Source: Labia minor | Taxonomy: Eukaryota; Arthropoda; Insecta; Dermaptera; Spongiphoridae | Direction of reading: 5' to 3' | Assembly: GCA_963082975.1 (NCBI GenBank) | Contig: OY720347.1 | Span: 47,182,655 to 47,246,654, forward strand | DNA: 64,000 nt | Shown: piece after piece, positions 49,014 to 61,115 of the stretch | Layout: every line of letters starts with the position of its first letter | Position numbering within the stretch: position 1 is the first letter of the stretch | Translations under genes and position numbers: made by a program | The notes under the pieces: model-generated | Told to the model about the DNA's origin: nothing | Database searches by the model: none | Seen by the model: only the letters and a program-made list of their open reading frames with translations

Positions 49014-50080
49014 AAGTTTTCCTGTGGCCAGACACAGAACCGACCGACGGTTTGAAATAAATTAATTTCCAATTACAGAAACAATTTCAAATAATTTTAA
49101 TATATCTATTAATGCATAAAAAACAGATATGGATATAACATAAATATTTTATATTTTATTTTATTTATAATATATAAGGAGGCGCTAACTGTGACGTCAT
49201 GAAAGGCTGGATGAGGATCAGTGGCGTACCTAGGGGGGTGCGGTGGGTGCGGTCCGCACCGGGCGGCACTTATCTTGGGGCGGCATTTTTTATATTTAGT
49301 TATAGTTGTAAAAAGCAACTTATTCATTTCATATTTATTTTTTTTCTTTCTTGAATAATAAATGATTATTATAAGTTTACTATTTGATTTATATAAATTA
49401 TGATTAACTATATGATTTCGAATATTATTCCTTGGTGTATATAAATGCATTTTAGTGTAAATCTTGAATTCTAATTCCAAGAACAAGATAATAATTTTAT
49501 TTTATTGTATTCATTAAAATTCGTTGAATTCGTAAACGCATCTTTACGATTTTGTTCGGCAATTTTTCCTAACTAAAATTTTTTGATATCAGTTTATAAA
49601 TGTCATTTGTTTTGAAAAGTTTATATGATTACTTTGAAGTGATATACCAATATTTTTTTAAATCATAGATTTTTCTTTTGAAAAGCAGGGCCGGCGGAAA
49701 AAATATAAATATAAATTTTGAGAGCATTATACACGATTTTTCTACTATGAAAGCTAGAAGAGTAAATATTATATTAATATGTTTACAAGTGCATACAAAT
49801 ATGTGTAAAAAAATTTACTCTGTGTATTAATTAATATTGATTAAATAACTTAATAATTGATTTATCTGCATTCATTTATAAATACCACTATTTGATTGAC
49901 TTATAATAAAAAGGGCGGCAAACTGGAGATCGCCCCGGGCGGCAAAAGTTCTAGGTACGCCACTGATGAGGATAAAACCAATACAAAGTGCATGATTCGT
50001 GGAGATATGTAAGAAAATCTCCACATGTGAAATTTGATGTGAAAACAATACCTCCCTTACTATCGTTGGTCGGTAAAAAT
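49014..50080 (-). repeat. Repeat family R1, copy split by a hAT element
   Basis: The right half (49974-50080) and left half (49014-49210) together match the outer parts of R1 at 24013-24662 in reverse. They include GAACCGACCGACGG, ACAGATATGGATATAACATA, GTGACGTCATGAAAGGCTGG, AAACCAATACAAAGTGCATG and CCTCCCTTACTATCG. The middle of R1, with the microsatellite and GATGAAATTTGGTA core, is missing, independently of the inserted element. Confidence 0.85.
49219..49965. mobile_element. hAT-type non-autonomous element, 747 bp, inside R1
   Basis: The ends CAGTGGCGTACCTAG are perfect 15-bp inverted repeats. The flanks are an exact 8-bp duplication, ATGAGGAT, at 49211-49218 and 49966-49973. Subterminal GGGCGGCA-type GC-rich blocks occur at both ends; the interior is AT-rich. 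Frames inside show no transposase domain (hAT enzymes would need about 600 residues). Removing the element and one duplication copy restores uninterrupted R1 sequence, which confirms both boundaries. Confidence 0.93.
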
Positions 50081-50764
50081 TCAAATATATATATAAGTAT
50101 TATTATTATCATTTTGAATTTAAGTTAAATAAAAAAAAATAAAATTTAACTTAAAATAAAAATTGTTTTTATTCGATTTAATTAACTAATAATATACTCT
50201 GATACAAATAAATTTCTTTTTATTAGAAATATGCTTTTTTTCGTGATGAATGATTTAAAACAAGATTTATCATCGTGAATATTATTATCTATTCTAAATC
50301 TTACAATCAATAGAAATAAAAAATAATACTAGTTCCATAAAAATACTAAATATAAAATTTTAAATTACTAAATAAAAATAACCATAATCTCTAAATCTAC
50401 AAATTCAAGCAATAAACATAAACTATATATTTATAGTATATATCTATAATATAATCACTTGCTTATCTTGAAAGCCACCTAGTTATTATTTATTTTCAGA
50501 AAAACTAAATCCTTCTACTACATAAATTTTAAATAAATTTTTAGGGCTTTTTTTAAATATTAAATAACCTAATGACACTTAAATAAATATTATATAAATA
50601 AACCATTATATTTCATTTCTAAAATATTAATCATTTTTTCATATTAATGCTTTGGATTTTCTATTTTAATAATTAAATAAGTATTTTTAAGTCTTTGCCT
50701 TTCTAGACCTCTCATACCAGTAAACCTCATATAGCATGGTAGATGTGTCCTATCGCTTAAAACC

Positions 50765-50808
50765 TAAAACAACAATACCTCCCTTACTATCGTCGGTCGG
50801 TAAAAATC
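50765..50808 (-). repeat. R1 repeat, terminal fragment
   Basis: AACAATACCTCCCTTACTAT then CGTCGGTCGGTAAAAAT is the reverse complement of the first 40 bp of R1. Confidence 0.78.
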
Positions 50809-50970
50809 GGGAGTGTCCTCCCCTAGATTTTCCCGCATATAAATAGGTAATTAGGTTATTATTATTATGTTTTAACAACAATAAAAATAAACAAACTAAT
50901 TAATTTAAATTATAAAGTAAAATGGTTTAACACTATTATATATATTTATAATTTACACTTAAAGCTACTT

Positions 50971-51425
50971 ATATAGGTAAAATGTCACTTCCGGTAGTCA
51001 GATCATGATGAAATTTGGTATCTGAATTTTTTTCATATTTTTAAATCAATATAAAAAATATGAAGCAAATATCTCGAAGCAAACTGGTACTTTACTTGAA
51101 AGGTAAACGCAACCAGTGTAGGTAAAGTACCACTTCTGGTTAACCGATTTTGACGAAATTTTGATAGAAATCTACAAACTGTGAATAATATCGGTGTACC
51201 AAATTTCGAAGTCCTATCTTGATTAGTTTAGTTAGTAAATTTGCTCACAGATAAACATTACATACATCCATACATCATTACATACACACACACAGACATA
51301 ATTCGAAAAATGGTATTTTCCGACTCAGGGAGGTCTAAAACGTCAAGATCTATCGAAATCTCGATGTCGAAATTTTTGACGATATTCCAATACTTCCCTT
51401 ATACGAAGTATGCGGGAAAGTAAAA
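50971..51425 (+). repeat. Interspersed repeat family R2, copy 1
   Basis: This matches the reverse complement of 60098-60545. Landmarks are CACTTCCGGTAGTCAGATCA, GATGAAATTTGGTATCTG, two CAGTTTGCTTCG-type blocks read in reverse, GTACCACTTCTGGTTAACCG, GTACCAAATTTCGAAGTCCT, an ACACACACA run, TTTTCCGACTCAGGGAGG, CGTCAAGATCTATCGAAATC, and a terminal hairpin ACTTCCC...GGGAAAGT enclosing TATACGAAGTATG. It ends AAGTAAAA. Confidence 0.87.
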
Positions 51426-52980
51426 TTGACGTAATATAAGGGATTGAAATAATGTTATAATAATTTTTTTCTAAACAAGAAAAAGTGCATATTATTAAAC
51501 AAGATTGTACATATTTTCATTAAAAAAAACATAACCTAAAAAAATATTCTAATTAAAACTAAAAACTTCACTTTATAAAAAAATAACACTAAAATTCTTT
51601 TAATATGATAATAATTTTTTTGAATGAAGAAAAATTATTGACTTGATACAAAAAACTTAAAACTACCTGTAAAACACACAGTTTAAATAATTTTTTGGGG
51701 GATTTTAAACTACGAGGTTAAAACGAAACGACACAATAGAAAACGACATTAAACAAGGTTTACCTGTATACTGAATATTAAAAAAATAATAAATTCATAT
51801 TAATTAAATAAATATTGGAATTCTGTTCCATTATTATTTCAACGATTAACTTGTTTTATTAAATTTATGTATTTAATATCAATCTTCTTTTTAAATTAAT
51901 TATTATTATTATTATTAATTGATAATACTATAGAATCGCCTGATCTAAATATATATTGATATGTGGAAAGTCAACGTCCCTTGTTGGTTGATTTTTTTCT
52001 ATCGAGCGACAAGCCCTTCGGCCATTCACTTAAAACATGTAAAATAAAACTTTACATAATCTATATAAATTTACTCAGTGAATATGACAAGATACCAATG
52101 TGGTTGGATGATTGTTGTTAGGTCATTAATCTATTAAACTATTTTCATCATTCTCTTTAAGAATTAATATTTCTGAACGCACCCTTTGTATCTGAACTAT
52201 TACTAGAATATTTAACTGACTCATTCATCTCTGGGTTTATACTTTTTAAAAGCATTCAGTCCATCTTTATCTGTTTTCAAAGCACTTATATAAATTCTCT
52301 AACATACGAGCCACCTCGCAAGTGGTTATTGTAATTTCTTATATACTTTTTTGTAATTTCGTGTTCCATTCACAAGAAACTTTTATTTCAATAAATATTA
52401 TTCTATCATACAATTTTTATTTATTTCTCTTAAAATAAAACCAAGGCTATCAAGACATTAGTCAATTGCTAATTTCACATCTTCATTTCCAAGTCAAGTA
52501 GTTTTAGCCAGGCTGCGGATTAATTCTCCCAGTATCCCGGAAATGTAATTTTCTTATAAGTTTATCTTAGTCCACGGTATGTAACAATTTATTGGCGCCC
52601 AAATTATAATAATTTGTAACAAATGGATCTTATGCCTCACTATTAGTAAAATCCTCCTATAACGATGTTCTACGGTCCAGTTCCTTGTGACATTCAACAA
52701 TCCATAATATAGAAGAACCACGTATCTGACATTACAATAATATTAATGTTTCAATATCTTGTTTTTATTATTTTTAGGATCAACCTTAGCCAATTTAATT
52801 CGTTATTATTTTTCTTATTAGCTAAATTCTTTGTGTTAAAATTTTGTGAAATTGGTGAGGTTTTATCTCTCAATCTATATTCTACGATACCAGGATACTA
52901 TTATACATATTCTCATATATTTTAATAAATATTTAATATTTCATTTTCTATAATTTTCTATGAACACAATTATTTTGTCG
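51426..52980. other. Non-coding stretch, partly less AT-rich
   Basis: No gene is recognised. Patches at 51960-52060 and 52480-52720 are more balanced in composition and non-repetitive within the window; they may be conserved non-coding blocks. Confidence 0.4.
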
Positions 52981-53443
52981 GTTCTATCATATGGGTGTGA
53001 GGCATGGTCCATGATTTTAGGAGACGAGAGCAGATTTAGAGTATTTGAGAATAGAATTCTTCGTAGCATTTATGGGCTAAGAAAAGATGAGGTCATTGGG
53101 GAATAGCGGAGATTGCATAACAAGTAATTGCATGACCTCTATGCATCTCCAGATGTAGTTAGAATTATAAAATCGAGAAGGCCGCGGTGGGCAGGACACG
53201 TGGCTAGAATAGGAGAGGAAAGAATGGCAAAATATTTATTGGTGGGGAGACCGAGTGGGAAACGTCCGGTTGGAAGGCGAAGGACGCAGTGGGTGGATAA
53301 TGTGGGAAGGGACGTGAGAGAGATGGAAGAGTGTAGTGATTGGACGGTTGTGGCTCAGAATAGGGATACTTGAAGAAATGTGGTTGCTGCGGCTAAGAAC
53401 TTTCGAGTTCCGTAGAGCCACAGAGATAGATAGATAGATGATT
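52981..53443 (+). pseudogene. Non-LTR retrotransposon reverse transcriptase, C-terminal end (family L)
   Basis: One plus-strand frame, interrupted by two stops, reads VLSYGCEAWSMILGDESRF, ENRILRSIYGLRKDE, then after the stops LHDLYASPDVVRIIKSRRPR, WAGHVARIGEERM, GRPSGKRPVGRRRTQWVDNV and ends at 53373. The order YGCEAW, RWxGHVxR, GRPxGxRxxGRxxxxWxD is the common C-terminal tail of insect LINE reverse transcriptases. The fragment ends in AGATAGATAGATAGATGA, a GATA-type tail. The catalytic polymerase motifs lie upstream and are missing (5' truncation). Shorter tail copies are at 34590-34690 and 55703-55800. Confidence 0.82.
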
Positions 53444-54469
53444 TTCTATTAAAAGAATCATGTTAAATTAAATAATTTAATTTAAATGATGGTGAAATTT
53501 TATTTTATTTATAAGTATTAAATGGGTTTGAAAAAGAAAGGTTAGATTTATTGTCATAAATAACATCTCTTATCGCATTAACGAGATTATTTATTTATTT
53601 TTGAAAACTATCTGTCTAAATGAAAACCCATTTTACGCTAACTTTATACACTTTATATGTAGACAATATATTTATATTGAATATCAAAATGTTTTCAATT
53701 TATAATTAAAGTTTAATGATTTTCTATTCATTTAATTTACCATACTATCCTATACATTGTTGATCATTATCCTAAAATATCAGATAACTCGAGATAATTG
53801 CCAGGCGAAACTCTTTCCGGATTATTCTTTTTCGATTTTAATTCATGTATAATTAGTGATAATTATTATTTATTTAATAAAGTTTAATATTAGTGGTATA
53901 TATAATAACCTGAGGGGATATTTTCGTATTAATTTAAATATAGATTTAAATAATTTTACAAATTATTTCCATTTTAATACACTTAAAATTAATGACACTA
54001 TGGGAGGTGGTTAGATTATTGTTTTATTTTTCCATTATTTTAATCATTATTAATATCGGAGAATGAATCAATAATTTTTGTTTGTATAAGTTTAGGCAAA
54101 TAATTATTAAACTTTTACACACAATCTAATCCATTTATATATATAATTTTAACAACTAAATATTTTTCAACTATAACCGAAATATTAGTATATTAGTAAA
54201 TAAATAAATTATTAAGTCATTATCCTTTCTATTTTTCTAGCATCAATTTTTATTTTATTTTTATTAGTCAAAGGGATTTAAGCTCGTTTCATCTAACCAC
54301 TGTAATTATTTAGAATAGTTTACATTTTTTATTCTATTTACTCAATTTAAAAATTTTCCATTAAAAAGTAACATTTAAACATTGGGTGAAGGTTCAAAGA
54401 GGTGTAAAAAATTAAATCTTATTTCATTTTATTAATACTTTATGTATTTATATATTAAATATTAAGTTA
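53444..54469. other. AT-rich non-coding stretch
   Basis: Nothing recognisable. Confidence 0.5.
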
Positions 54470-54931
54470 TAAATCGCGGAACCACAGCTCCTGGACATCA
54501 TGGTTGTTCAATTCAGGAATGAAAAAGTTAGTAATCATGGCTCTATACCGATCACCATTGACTGTCGGGTCTTCCTCAATGCTACGCTCTACAGTAGCAA
54601 TAGCTTCTTCTGTACGCACCGTACGGCGTCTCTGGTAATGCGAGTTATCAATAAGAGTAAACGTGGTGCGAAAACGTTCCATGGTTAACTGCTCTGATGG
54701 ACGATTTTGTCGACGATAAAATGGACGTAGTGCACGATACATATTCCGCACAGAATCATTATTTTCGAAATAAAATTACACTATTTGCAAGCGTTGTTCA
54801 GGTGTGAGTCTATTCATGATGAATTGCCAAACCAAACTGAGAATAAATCACTTGACAGCTGTTAAATCGGTCGTCAACTTGAACAGTATAATGCCAACTT
54901 AAAGTTCTATACCTCGAAAAAAACACCCTTT
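54470..54931 (-). pseudogene. Tc1/mariner-superfamily transposase with in-frame internal deletion
   Basis: On the minus strand the leader GGGTGTTTTTTTCGAGGTAT (the usual terminal sequence of such elements) is followed by ATG at 54817: MNRLTPEQRLQIV, a stop, YFENNDSVRNMYRALRPFYR, RPSEQLTMERF, RRTVRTEEAIA, VERSIEEDP. The frame then jumps directly to TVNGDRYRAMI, FIPELNNHDVQELWF and stops after FRDL. In full-length relatives a long stretch including the first catalytic Asp lies between EEDP and TVNGDRY, and the second catalytic Asp (QDGA) follows ELWF. Both are absent here. The element is also truncated at its 3' side at about 54470, with no matching terminal repeat there. Confidence 0.82.
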
Positions 54932-56364
54932 AGAAAGAATTTTATTAATCTATTATATATTTAATATTAATATTAACAAAAAAAATTTAAATAATGAAAT
55001 TGATCAATTTACGATATTTCGGCCCCCAATTCTGACGTCTTTATCCAGAGTTGATTGATGCAACATGAATAAATCAAATTCAATCGAATACAATTCATGA
55101 CCGAGATGACATTATCTTTGACAAAATGTTTCGACTTCCAGTTCGTTATTCCGTCGCTATTGGCTTCGACTTAAATAGAAATCTTGTTTTTCTTTTTGAT
55201 TGACACATGTAGTTGATAACGTTTCAAGATTAAAGTGTAATAGGTTGCCTAATTTCGTTCTACCCTGGTGGACTAACGAGGTAAAAACATTTATCAAAAT
55301 CAACAATCACTTTTATTTTTTACATGAAAAATTTAATAAACTGGTTTATGTGTAACACGACTCAACTTACGTATATATAAATACATACTTAAATCGATTT
55401 ATAATAAGCTGAGAAAGAATATTTTGTTTAAATATCATATTATTAATAAATAAATATAATCAAATTTATTATTACTAACGAACTATTAATAAATGTGACA
55501 ATAATTTAATCTATGTCTTATTATTAAATTGAAATTACCTATTTAATTGATTAATTATTTTTATAATAACCAATTAATCATTGAATCGTTTTCTTTTTGA
55601 CCTATTTTTATAACATGAAAATTTAATTATATTAAAAAAGTGAAAAATTTATTTATTGTAAAATCAATTGGAAAATAATTAGTAAAATAATACAAAATGA
55701 TATATGAAAGAGTTCGGAGAGTATAGGAGTATGCCTCTGGGTAGGGATGTTTGGAGGAATGTGATTGTTGCTAAGATTTTTCAAATTCAGACTTAATGAT
55801 ATTAGATAAACTTATTGAAATAAGTGTCGGGTTAGATATATTTTATCTTATTATTTATTTATTATTTATTTATTTTATCATAAAAAACATATTGTAATTT
55901 AGTATGATTTATATATTTATATAGGAGAAAATTTAGAAAATAGAATAACATATCTTAAATATTATAGATGGCATGGAATTTATAACGAGAGGGATAGAGG
56001 AATTGAATTAATTTCAATGAATAATTTCTAATGATTGTTCTGAAATGAGAGAAGTTGAAGGAAATTTTATTGGTCATCTCATCTCCCGTCCGGAATAATT
56101 AAATTGTTTATTCTCAAAGTCACCAGACATATTTAGATTCCGCTTCCACCACTCGACATCCATATATTCATCCCTGAATTAGATATAAGCCTTCCAATGA
56201 TTATTCATTGTGTCTAGATTAGATTGAGCCTCCTCGAGAAGATTTTACTTATTAGAAGGCTCAAAGCTAAATCATAATAAAAGATTAAAAAAAAAATTAA
56301 TAAATTAATTATTTTATTTTTTATAATTTTTCATTTTAAATTAGCTTAAATTATTTAATCTCTC
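54932..56364. other. Non-coding stretch with a LINE tail fragment
   Basis: A fragment at 55703-55800 (GGGTAGGGATGTTTGGAGGA, ATGTGATTGTTGCTAAG) matches the 3' end of LINE family L. 55010-55280 and 56050-56270 are less AT-rich and non-repetitive here, possibly conserved non-coding sequence. No gene is recognised. Confidence 0.45.
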
Positions 56365-56969
56365 TCTATATATAAAGGTATTTCTATGCATATTGTTCAG
56401 AATTTAAAATTTTGTGCATATCTTCGCGTTTCATGATCTTTAGAATCCAAAAGTGACTTTAGAATTTTTCATATCTGTCTGTCTATCTGTCCGGAAATTC
56501 TCAAGTTATAGACTCAAAATTGGCTGAATCGATTTCGATGGAATTACATCACAATATTCTTACATATCTCAATTTGTTCATAGGCTATAAATTTTATTAA
56601 TATCTAATCAATAACCGCAGAAATTATTTTTTTAAAATTTGATATGTACATGTTGTCATTCAAGCAAAGAATACAATACAAAGAATGTTTATAATATTTA
56701 TATTTATATTTTTCTAATATTTACAATATTTCATTTGATCATATTGGCCTTTTTTTTAACTTATTTATCACACATTGCGACTATATTACATCTAAGATTA
56801 TATGAATAAATAATTTAAAATAAAAAAATGAATGTTTTATGTAATGTACTGATTGAAATAAAATGGATGAAAACCTTTTACATACAGACTTTCAACCAAA
56901 TACTATGTATCACTCGGGCAGAGCCCCCGTCTAGGCATGAAGAGCTCCGAAGGCGGTCTGAGCAGCTAG
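56365..56969 (+). mobile_element. Helitron-like non-autonomous element (family R3), complete copy
   Basis: It begins TCTATATATAAAGG, like many animal Helitrons, and ends with a GC-rich hairpin-type region (CTCCGAAGGCGGTCTGAGC) followed by AGCAGCTAG|T; CTAG before T is a Helitron 3' signature. Inside are ATCTTCGCGTTTCATGA, AATCCAAAAGTGACTTTAGA, a short TCTGTCTG run, TGGCTGAATCGATTTCG and AATAACCGCAGAAAT, shared with the copy at 63522-64000. The 3' end is shared with 26366-26545. There are no inverted repeats and no target duplication, as expected. The base before the 5' TC is C rather than the usual A, which lowers certainty. Confidence 0.62.
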
Positions 56970-59224
56970 TAAATCTATAAAAATGTAATTGAATTGAATA
57001 ATGATTCACTTTTTTTAATTAAAATCTTTTATAAAAATTTAATAAAATACTAAATTAATTGTTTTACGAATGTTGAATTTCAATTCATCAGCATTATTTA
57101 TTGTTTAATCTCTTTCATATATATTCAGATTTTCATAAAGAAATTAACATTTGACTCAAAACGGTTTAAAATTTGATTAATTGGAGAAAATGTATCATGT
57201 TATATATATATATTTGAAATTAAAATTGGATAGTTTGCATAACTAAGTTTTCTCTTGAAAAGATCATTCCTATACTCAAGGGAATACATATTCTAATTCA
57301 ATTTAATTTAGAAATTGGTCCTAAAAATTTAATTAATTTATTTGGAAATGTTTAATTTATAAGGATATATACATTAATAATATACTTATTATTAGAAACT
57401 AAAAATATATTCATTACAGAGAAATAATATAAGCGATATTTATAAGCAGATTTATTTACATATTTATATTTAATAATAATCTTTATAATCATATTCTATT
57501 TAAATCGAAGGTAAACAAATCCATCAAAAGGAAATAAAACAATTTAACATCAAAGTTGAAAATTAGGTTTCTCATATATATTCTGAGGTCCGATATATAT
57601 ATCTTTTAGATGCAGAACGATATTTGAGGGTCTTGTTAGAACTTTCATTGTTGCTATTGTCCAAGCTTTAAAATAAACCCACCCTTAATCTCAATATGAA
57701 TGGTCTGTACTGCATAATTTGAAATATCATCTGAATTTTGAGAATATTTTAAGCATAATTCATAATACATTTTCCTTTATAGTATTCAATTTAACTTAAA
57801 AAACTATATATACACGTAGAATATTGTTCTTGTAATAAAATATTTTAATCATAGCCTCTTGTCCCCACAATTGGCTAACATTTCATTTTTTTCAAAGATT
57901 ACATCAAGGCAATCTGATCTTATAATGACAATTAGTTTTTTTCTACAAACAATAAGAAATATTTTAAAAAAATATAGAATATGGGTCATTATTTTTTTGC
58001 TATGTTAAATAGATCTTTGAATCAATCTTGAAATAATTGTCGTTGTCATACAACCCTCTGGATACCCCAAACCAGCTTAATGATCTTTCAAGTTTCTATA
58101 AGGGGATTATAGACCATATTGAAGGGCCTGGTTCCATTTTGATAATGTTAAACCCTAAACAGCTGATAAAACATAATTCTTTAACAATTCATTGCCTTAA
58201 TCTTTGGTCTGGTATTGTTCTCTAAAATCAAAGAAAATTAAATAAAGAATGAAATAAAAAAAAAGAGAATTACTAATTAAAAAAACGAACTCAGGAAAAA
58301 ATATTAAAATAAAAAAAAAAATATTCTATTTAAGAAGCTAATTTGTTTGGAGTAATTAAAAGGAAATTTAATGATTGTTTAAATCTTCAAACGAATCACC
58401 GCAAATGCTTTATTATCTGCTAATAAAATTCTTGAATGAAAGGGATGTTGGATAAGAAAGGGAAGGGTGAGGCATAGGCATGTAATGAAAGAACGGCTGA
58501 TGTGAAGTTTGTAAAATCGAATGAAAAGGGCTGAATGAATCGGAATGAACCGGAGGTCTTTACGAAGGGAAAGGGTAGCCTGGGGGCGCAAATCGACTGA
58601 TGCTCCGGGGAGGTTTAAATATCATATAATTTCTGCTATGCATGCAGTTAACGGTCTTTCTTCATCATATACCATCGCCTACCACCAATATCCACAAAAA
58701 CGAAATTGATATTCGCTTACATTTGATGAAAATAATATTATATATAGTTATATATGGTATATATCAATAACGCGTTGCGTAAAATGAAATTCAACAAAAG
58801 ATTATTTCTCTTGATAAGGAAAGGACAATAAAAAAAAAAGTTAAAAAGAAGATAGGCTTGGTTTGTTAAAGAGAGAGAGAGAGAGGAAAAAAGGGTGAGG
58901 ATTGAAAAGTAAACATAATATATGAAAAGCCATCGAAAATGGTTTCAAGAAAATGTCAAAAGACATCTGCCCAAACAGAGATCCTTTTTTATTGATTGGC
59001 CTCCTATTCAAATGGTTCGTAATTTTTTTTTTAATTTTAATTAAAATATTCTCTTTCGAAAAAATAGATAATTATCTTTAATGATTTATATATTAAGAGG
59101 GAAATACAGTTAATTTGTGTTTACTATAATTTTTTTTTTCTTTCGTATATATTTTTTTAAATTAACGATTTATAAAATAAAATATTATAATAAATAATGA
59201 AAACTAACAAATATTTTTTTTTAA
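56970..59224. other. Non-coding stretch with one less AT-rich block
   Basis: The frame at 58037-58225 (+) opens without a normal ATG and shows no known domain. 58390-58700 is markedly less AT-rich (for example GGGAAGGGTGAGGCATAGGC and GCTCCGGGGAGG) and non-repetitive, a candidate regulatory block. A GA run lies at 58871-58884. Confidence 0.4.
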
Positions 59225-59335
59225 ATAAACCCTTCGACATCCTATGAAAGGTCCGTTGACGTAGATTGCCGTCTAATCGGGGTAGAAGTGTTGTTTAATC
59301 AATACAACGGATCTTTTCACCCTTAATTTTCTTTA
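59225..59335 (-). repeat. tRNA-derived SINE, copy S5 (3' body)
   Basis: CATCCTATGAAAGGTCCGTT, TTGCCGTCTAATCGGGGTAG, GTGTTG and ATACAACGGATCTTTT match the reverse-oriented 3' body of S4; the head is missing. Confidence 0.7.
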
Positions 59336-59578
59336 TTTGAAAAATAAATGCCCTCCGGGTGGACTTTTTTCAAAATAAAATTATCAATTTTCAACTAATT
59401 AGATGCTGTAAAATATTTTTATATTTTAAATCTTTGTTATTATAAAAACATGTTTTTTTATATTTACATAAGTAAAATCACTGGAAAAATTACAAACAAG
59501 AATTATCATCCATACAATAGAATGTGATAAAAATATTCATTCATTTATTTTTCCTTTTTTTCTTTTTTTTCATTGTAG

Positions 59579-59606
59579 GTTATCAGATTGTTCAACAATA
59601 CCTCAG
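59579..59606 (+). CDS. Candidate 28-nt microexon
   Basis: A long pyrimidine tract (59550-59572) leads to CATTGTAG, then 28 bases, then CAG|GTAAAT, a good donor. This is the strongest acceptor-donor pair seen downstream of the exon at 16085. Joined in phase 1 to that exon the codons read GYQIVQQYL plus two bases, with no stop. All three frames are open over such a short span, so the frame match is weak support. If real, the preceding intron would be about 43.4 kb. It could also be a chance pairing next to a SINE. Confidence 0.28.
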
Positions 59607-60097
59607 GTAAATTTGCAAAAAAATAAATAAATAAATAAATAAAAAGTCACATTTGTTGAAAAACTTAGATAAGAAGTGACATTAGTTTCGAGGACACCAA
59701 CCATTCTAATGTATAAATAATATCTTTAAATAGAATCTATATCTATTATACACTTCCTAGAAGCTAAAATCTATAAATGACAATGTCATAAATATTAATT
59801 ATTTAATTATTCAGCAACTGTGTATTTTTTTCTAAAAATTTTAATTTATATTTTAAAATTATTCATTAATTATTCAAATTTAGATCTGTATTTTTAATCA
59901 TTGGTTTTGACCCGCTGATTTTTATTTTGAGATATTCAACCTCATTTATTTCAATATTTTAATATAAAAAAAGATTTGTATGTATATCATGTATATTCAT
60001 AATTGGTTAGCTCGCACGCTCGCAGTCAATAATAAATCTAATATAAACATATATATATATAGATATATATACATATATATTATTTAGATAGTCTTTT
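59607..60097. other. AT-rich non-coding stretch
   Basis: (AAAT)n at 59622-59643; otherwise nothing recognisable. Confidence 0.5.
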
Positions 60098-60560
60098 ATT
60101 TTTACTTTCCCGCATACTTCGTATAAGGAAAGTATTGGAATCGTCAAAAATTTCGACTTCGAGATTTCGATAGATCTTGACGTTTTAGACCTCCCTGAGT
60201 CGGAAAATACCATTTTTCGAATTATGTCTGTGTGCGTGTGTATGTATGGATGTATGGATGGATGTAATTTTTGTCTGTGAGCAAATTTACTCAGAAACTA
60301 ATCAAGCTAGGACTTCGAAATTTGGTACACCGGTATTATTTACAGTTTGCAGATTTCTATCAAAATTTCGTCAAAATCGGTTAACCGGAAGTGGTACTTT
60401 ACCTACACTGGTTGCGTTTACCTTTCAAGTAAAGTACCAGTTTGCTTCGAGATATTTGCTTCATATTTTGTATATAGATTTTAAAAAAAAATTCAGATAC
60501 CAAATTTCATCATGATCTGACTACCAGAAGTGACATTTTACCTATACAGTAGCGTTTACC
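60098..60560 (-). repeat. Interspersed repeat family R2, copy 2
   Basis: Reverse-oriented counterpart of 50971-51425, starting with the terminal hairpin (ACTTTCCCGCATACTTCGTA...) and running to GTGACATTTTACCTATACAG. It keeps an extra TAGCGTTTACC at its outer edge and abuts R1 at 60561 without a gap. Confidence 0.87.
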
Positions 60561-61115
60561 TTTTTACCGACCGACAATAGTAAGGGAGGTATTGTTTTCA
60601 CACCCAATTTCACATCTGGAGATTTTTACATATCTCCACGAATCATGCATTTTCTTAACAGAAAAAAGTATTTTTAGCATGATGTCTGTCCGTCCATCCA
60701 TCCCTCCGTCCGCTGTGTGTCCGTATAGATGTGTACAGCTTGAACGGCTCAACGGATTTTGATGAAATGCATCAGTATGATGAATTGATTCCGGAAACCA
60801 GAAGTGGTATTATTACCGATCGACGATAGCAAGGGAAGGGTTATTTTCACACCAAATTACAAATGAGGAGATTTTTTACATATCTCCATGAATCATGCAC
60901 TTTGTATTGGTTTTATCCTCGGGAAAATCATCTTCATTAGTTTTTTCTTACTCCTTCTACTTATATATTTTAAATAAAATGAAATTAAAAATATTTATGT
61001 TATATCCATATCTGTTTTTTATTGCATTAATAAATACATTTGAAATTGGTTCTGTAGCTGGAAATTAATTTATTACAAACCGTCGGTCGGTTCTGTGCCT
61101 GGCCACAGGTCAACT
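60561..61115 (+). repeat. Repeat family R1, near-complete copy
   Basis: It starts TTTTTACCGACCGACAATAG and ends GTCGGTCGGTTCTGTGCCTG..CACAGGTCAACTT. Relative to 24013-24662 it lacks the segment between GATGAAAT and GCATCAGT, the sentence before ACCAGAAGTGG is shortened, and the paired GACGTCA region near the 3' end is missing. Confidence 0.87.

Noticed and set aside
58037..58225. 62-codon ORF with a globular-looking composition
   Set aside because: It starts at a non-ATG codon, has no splice context and no recognised domain.
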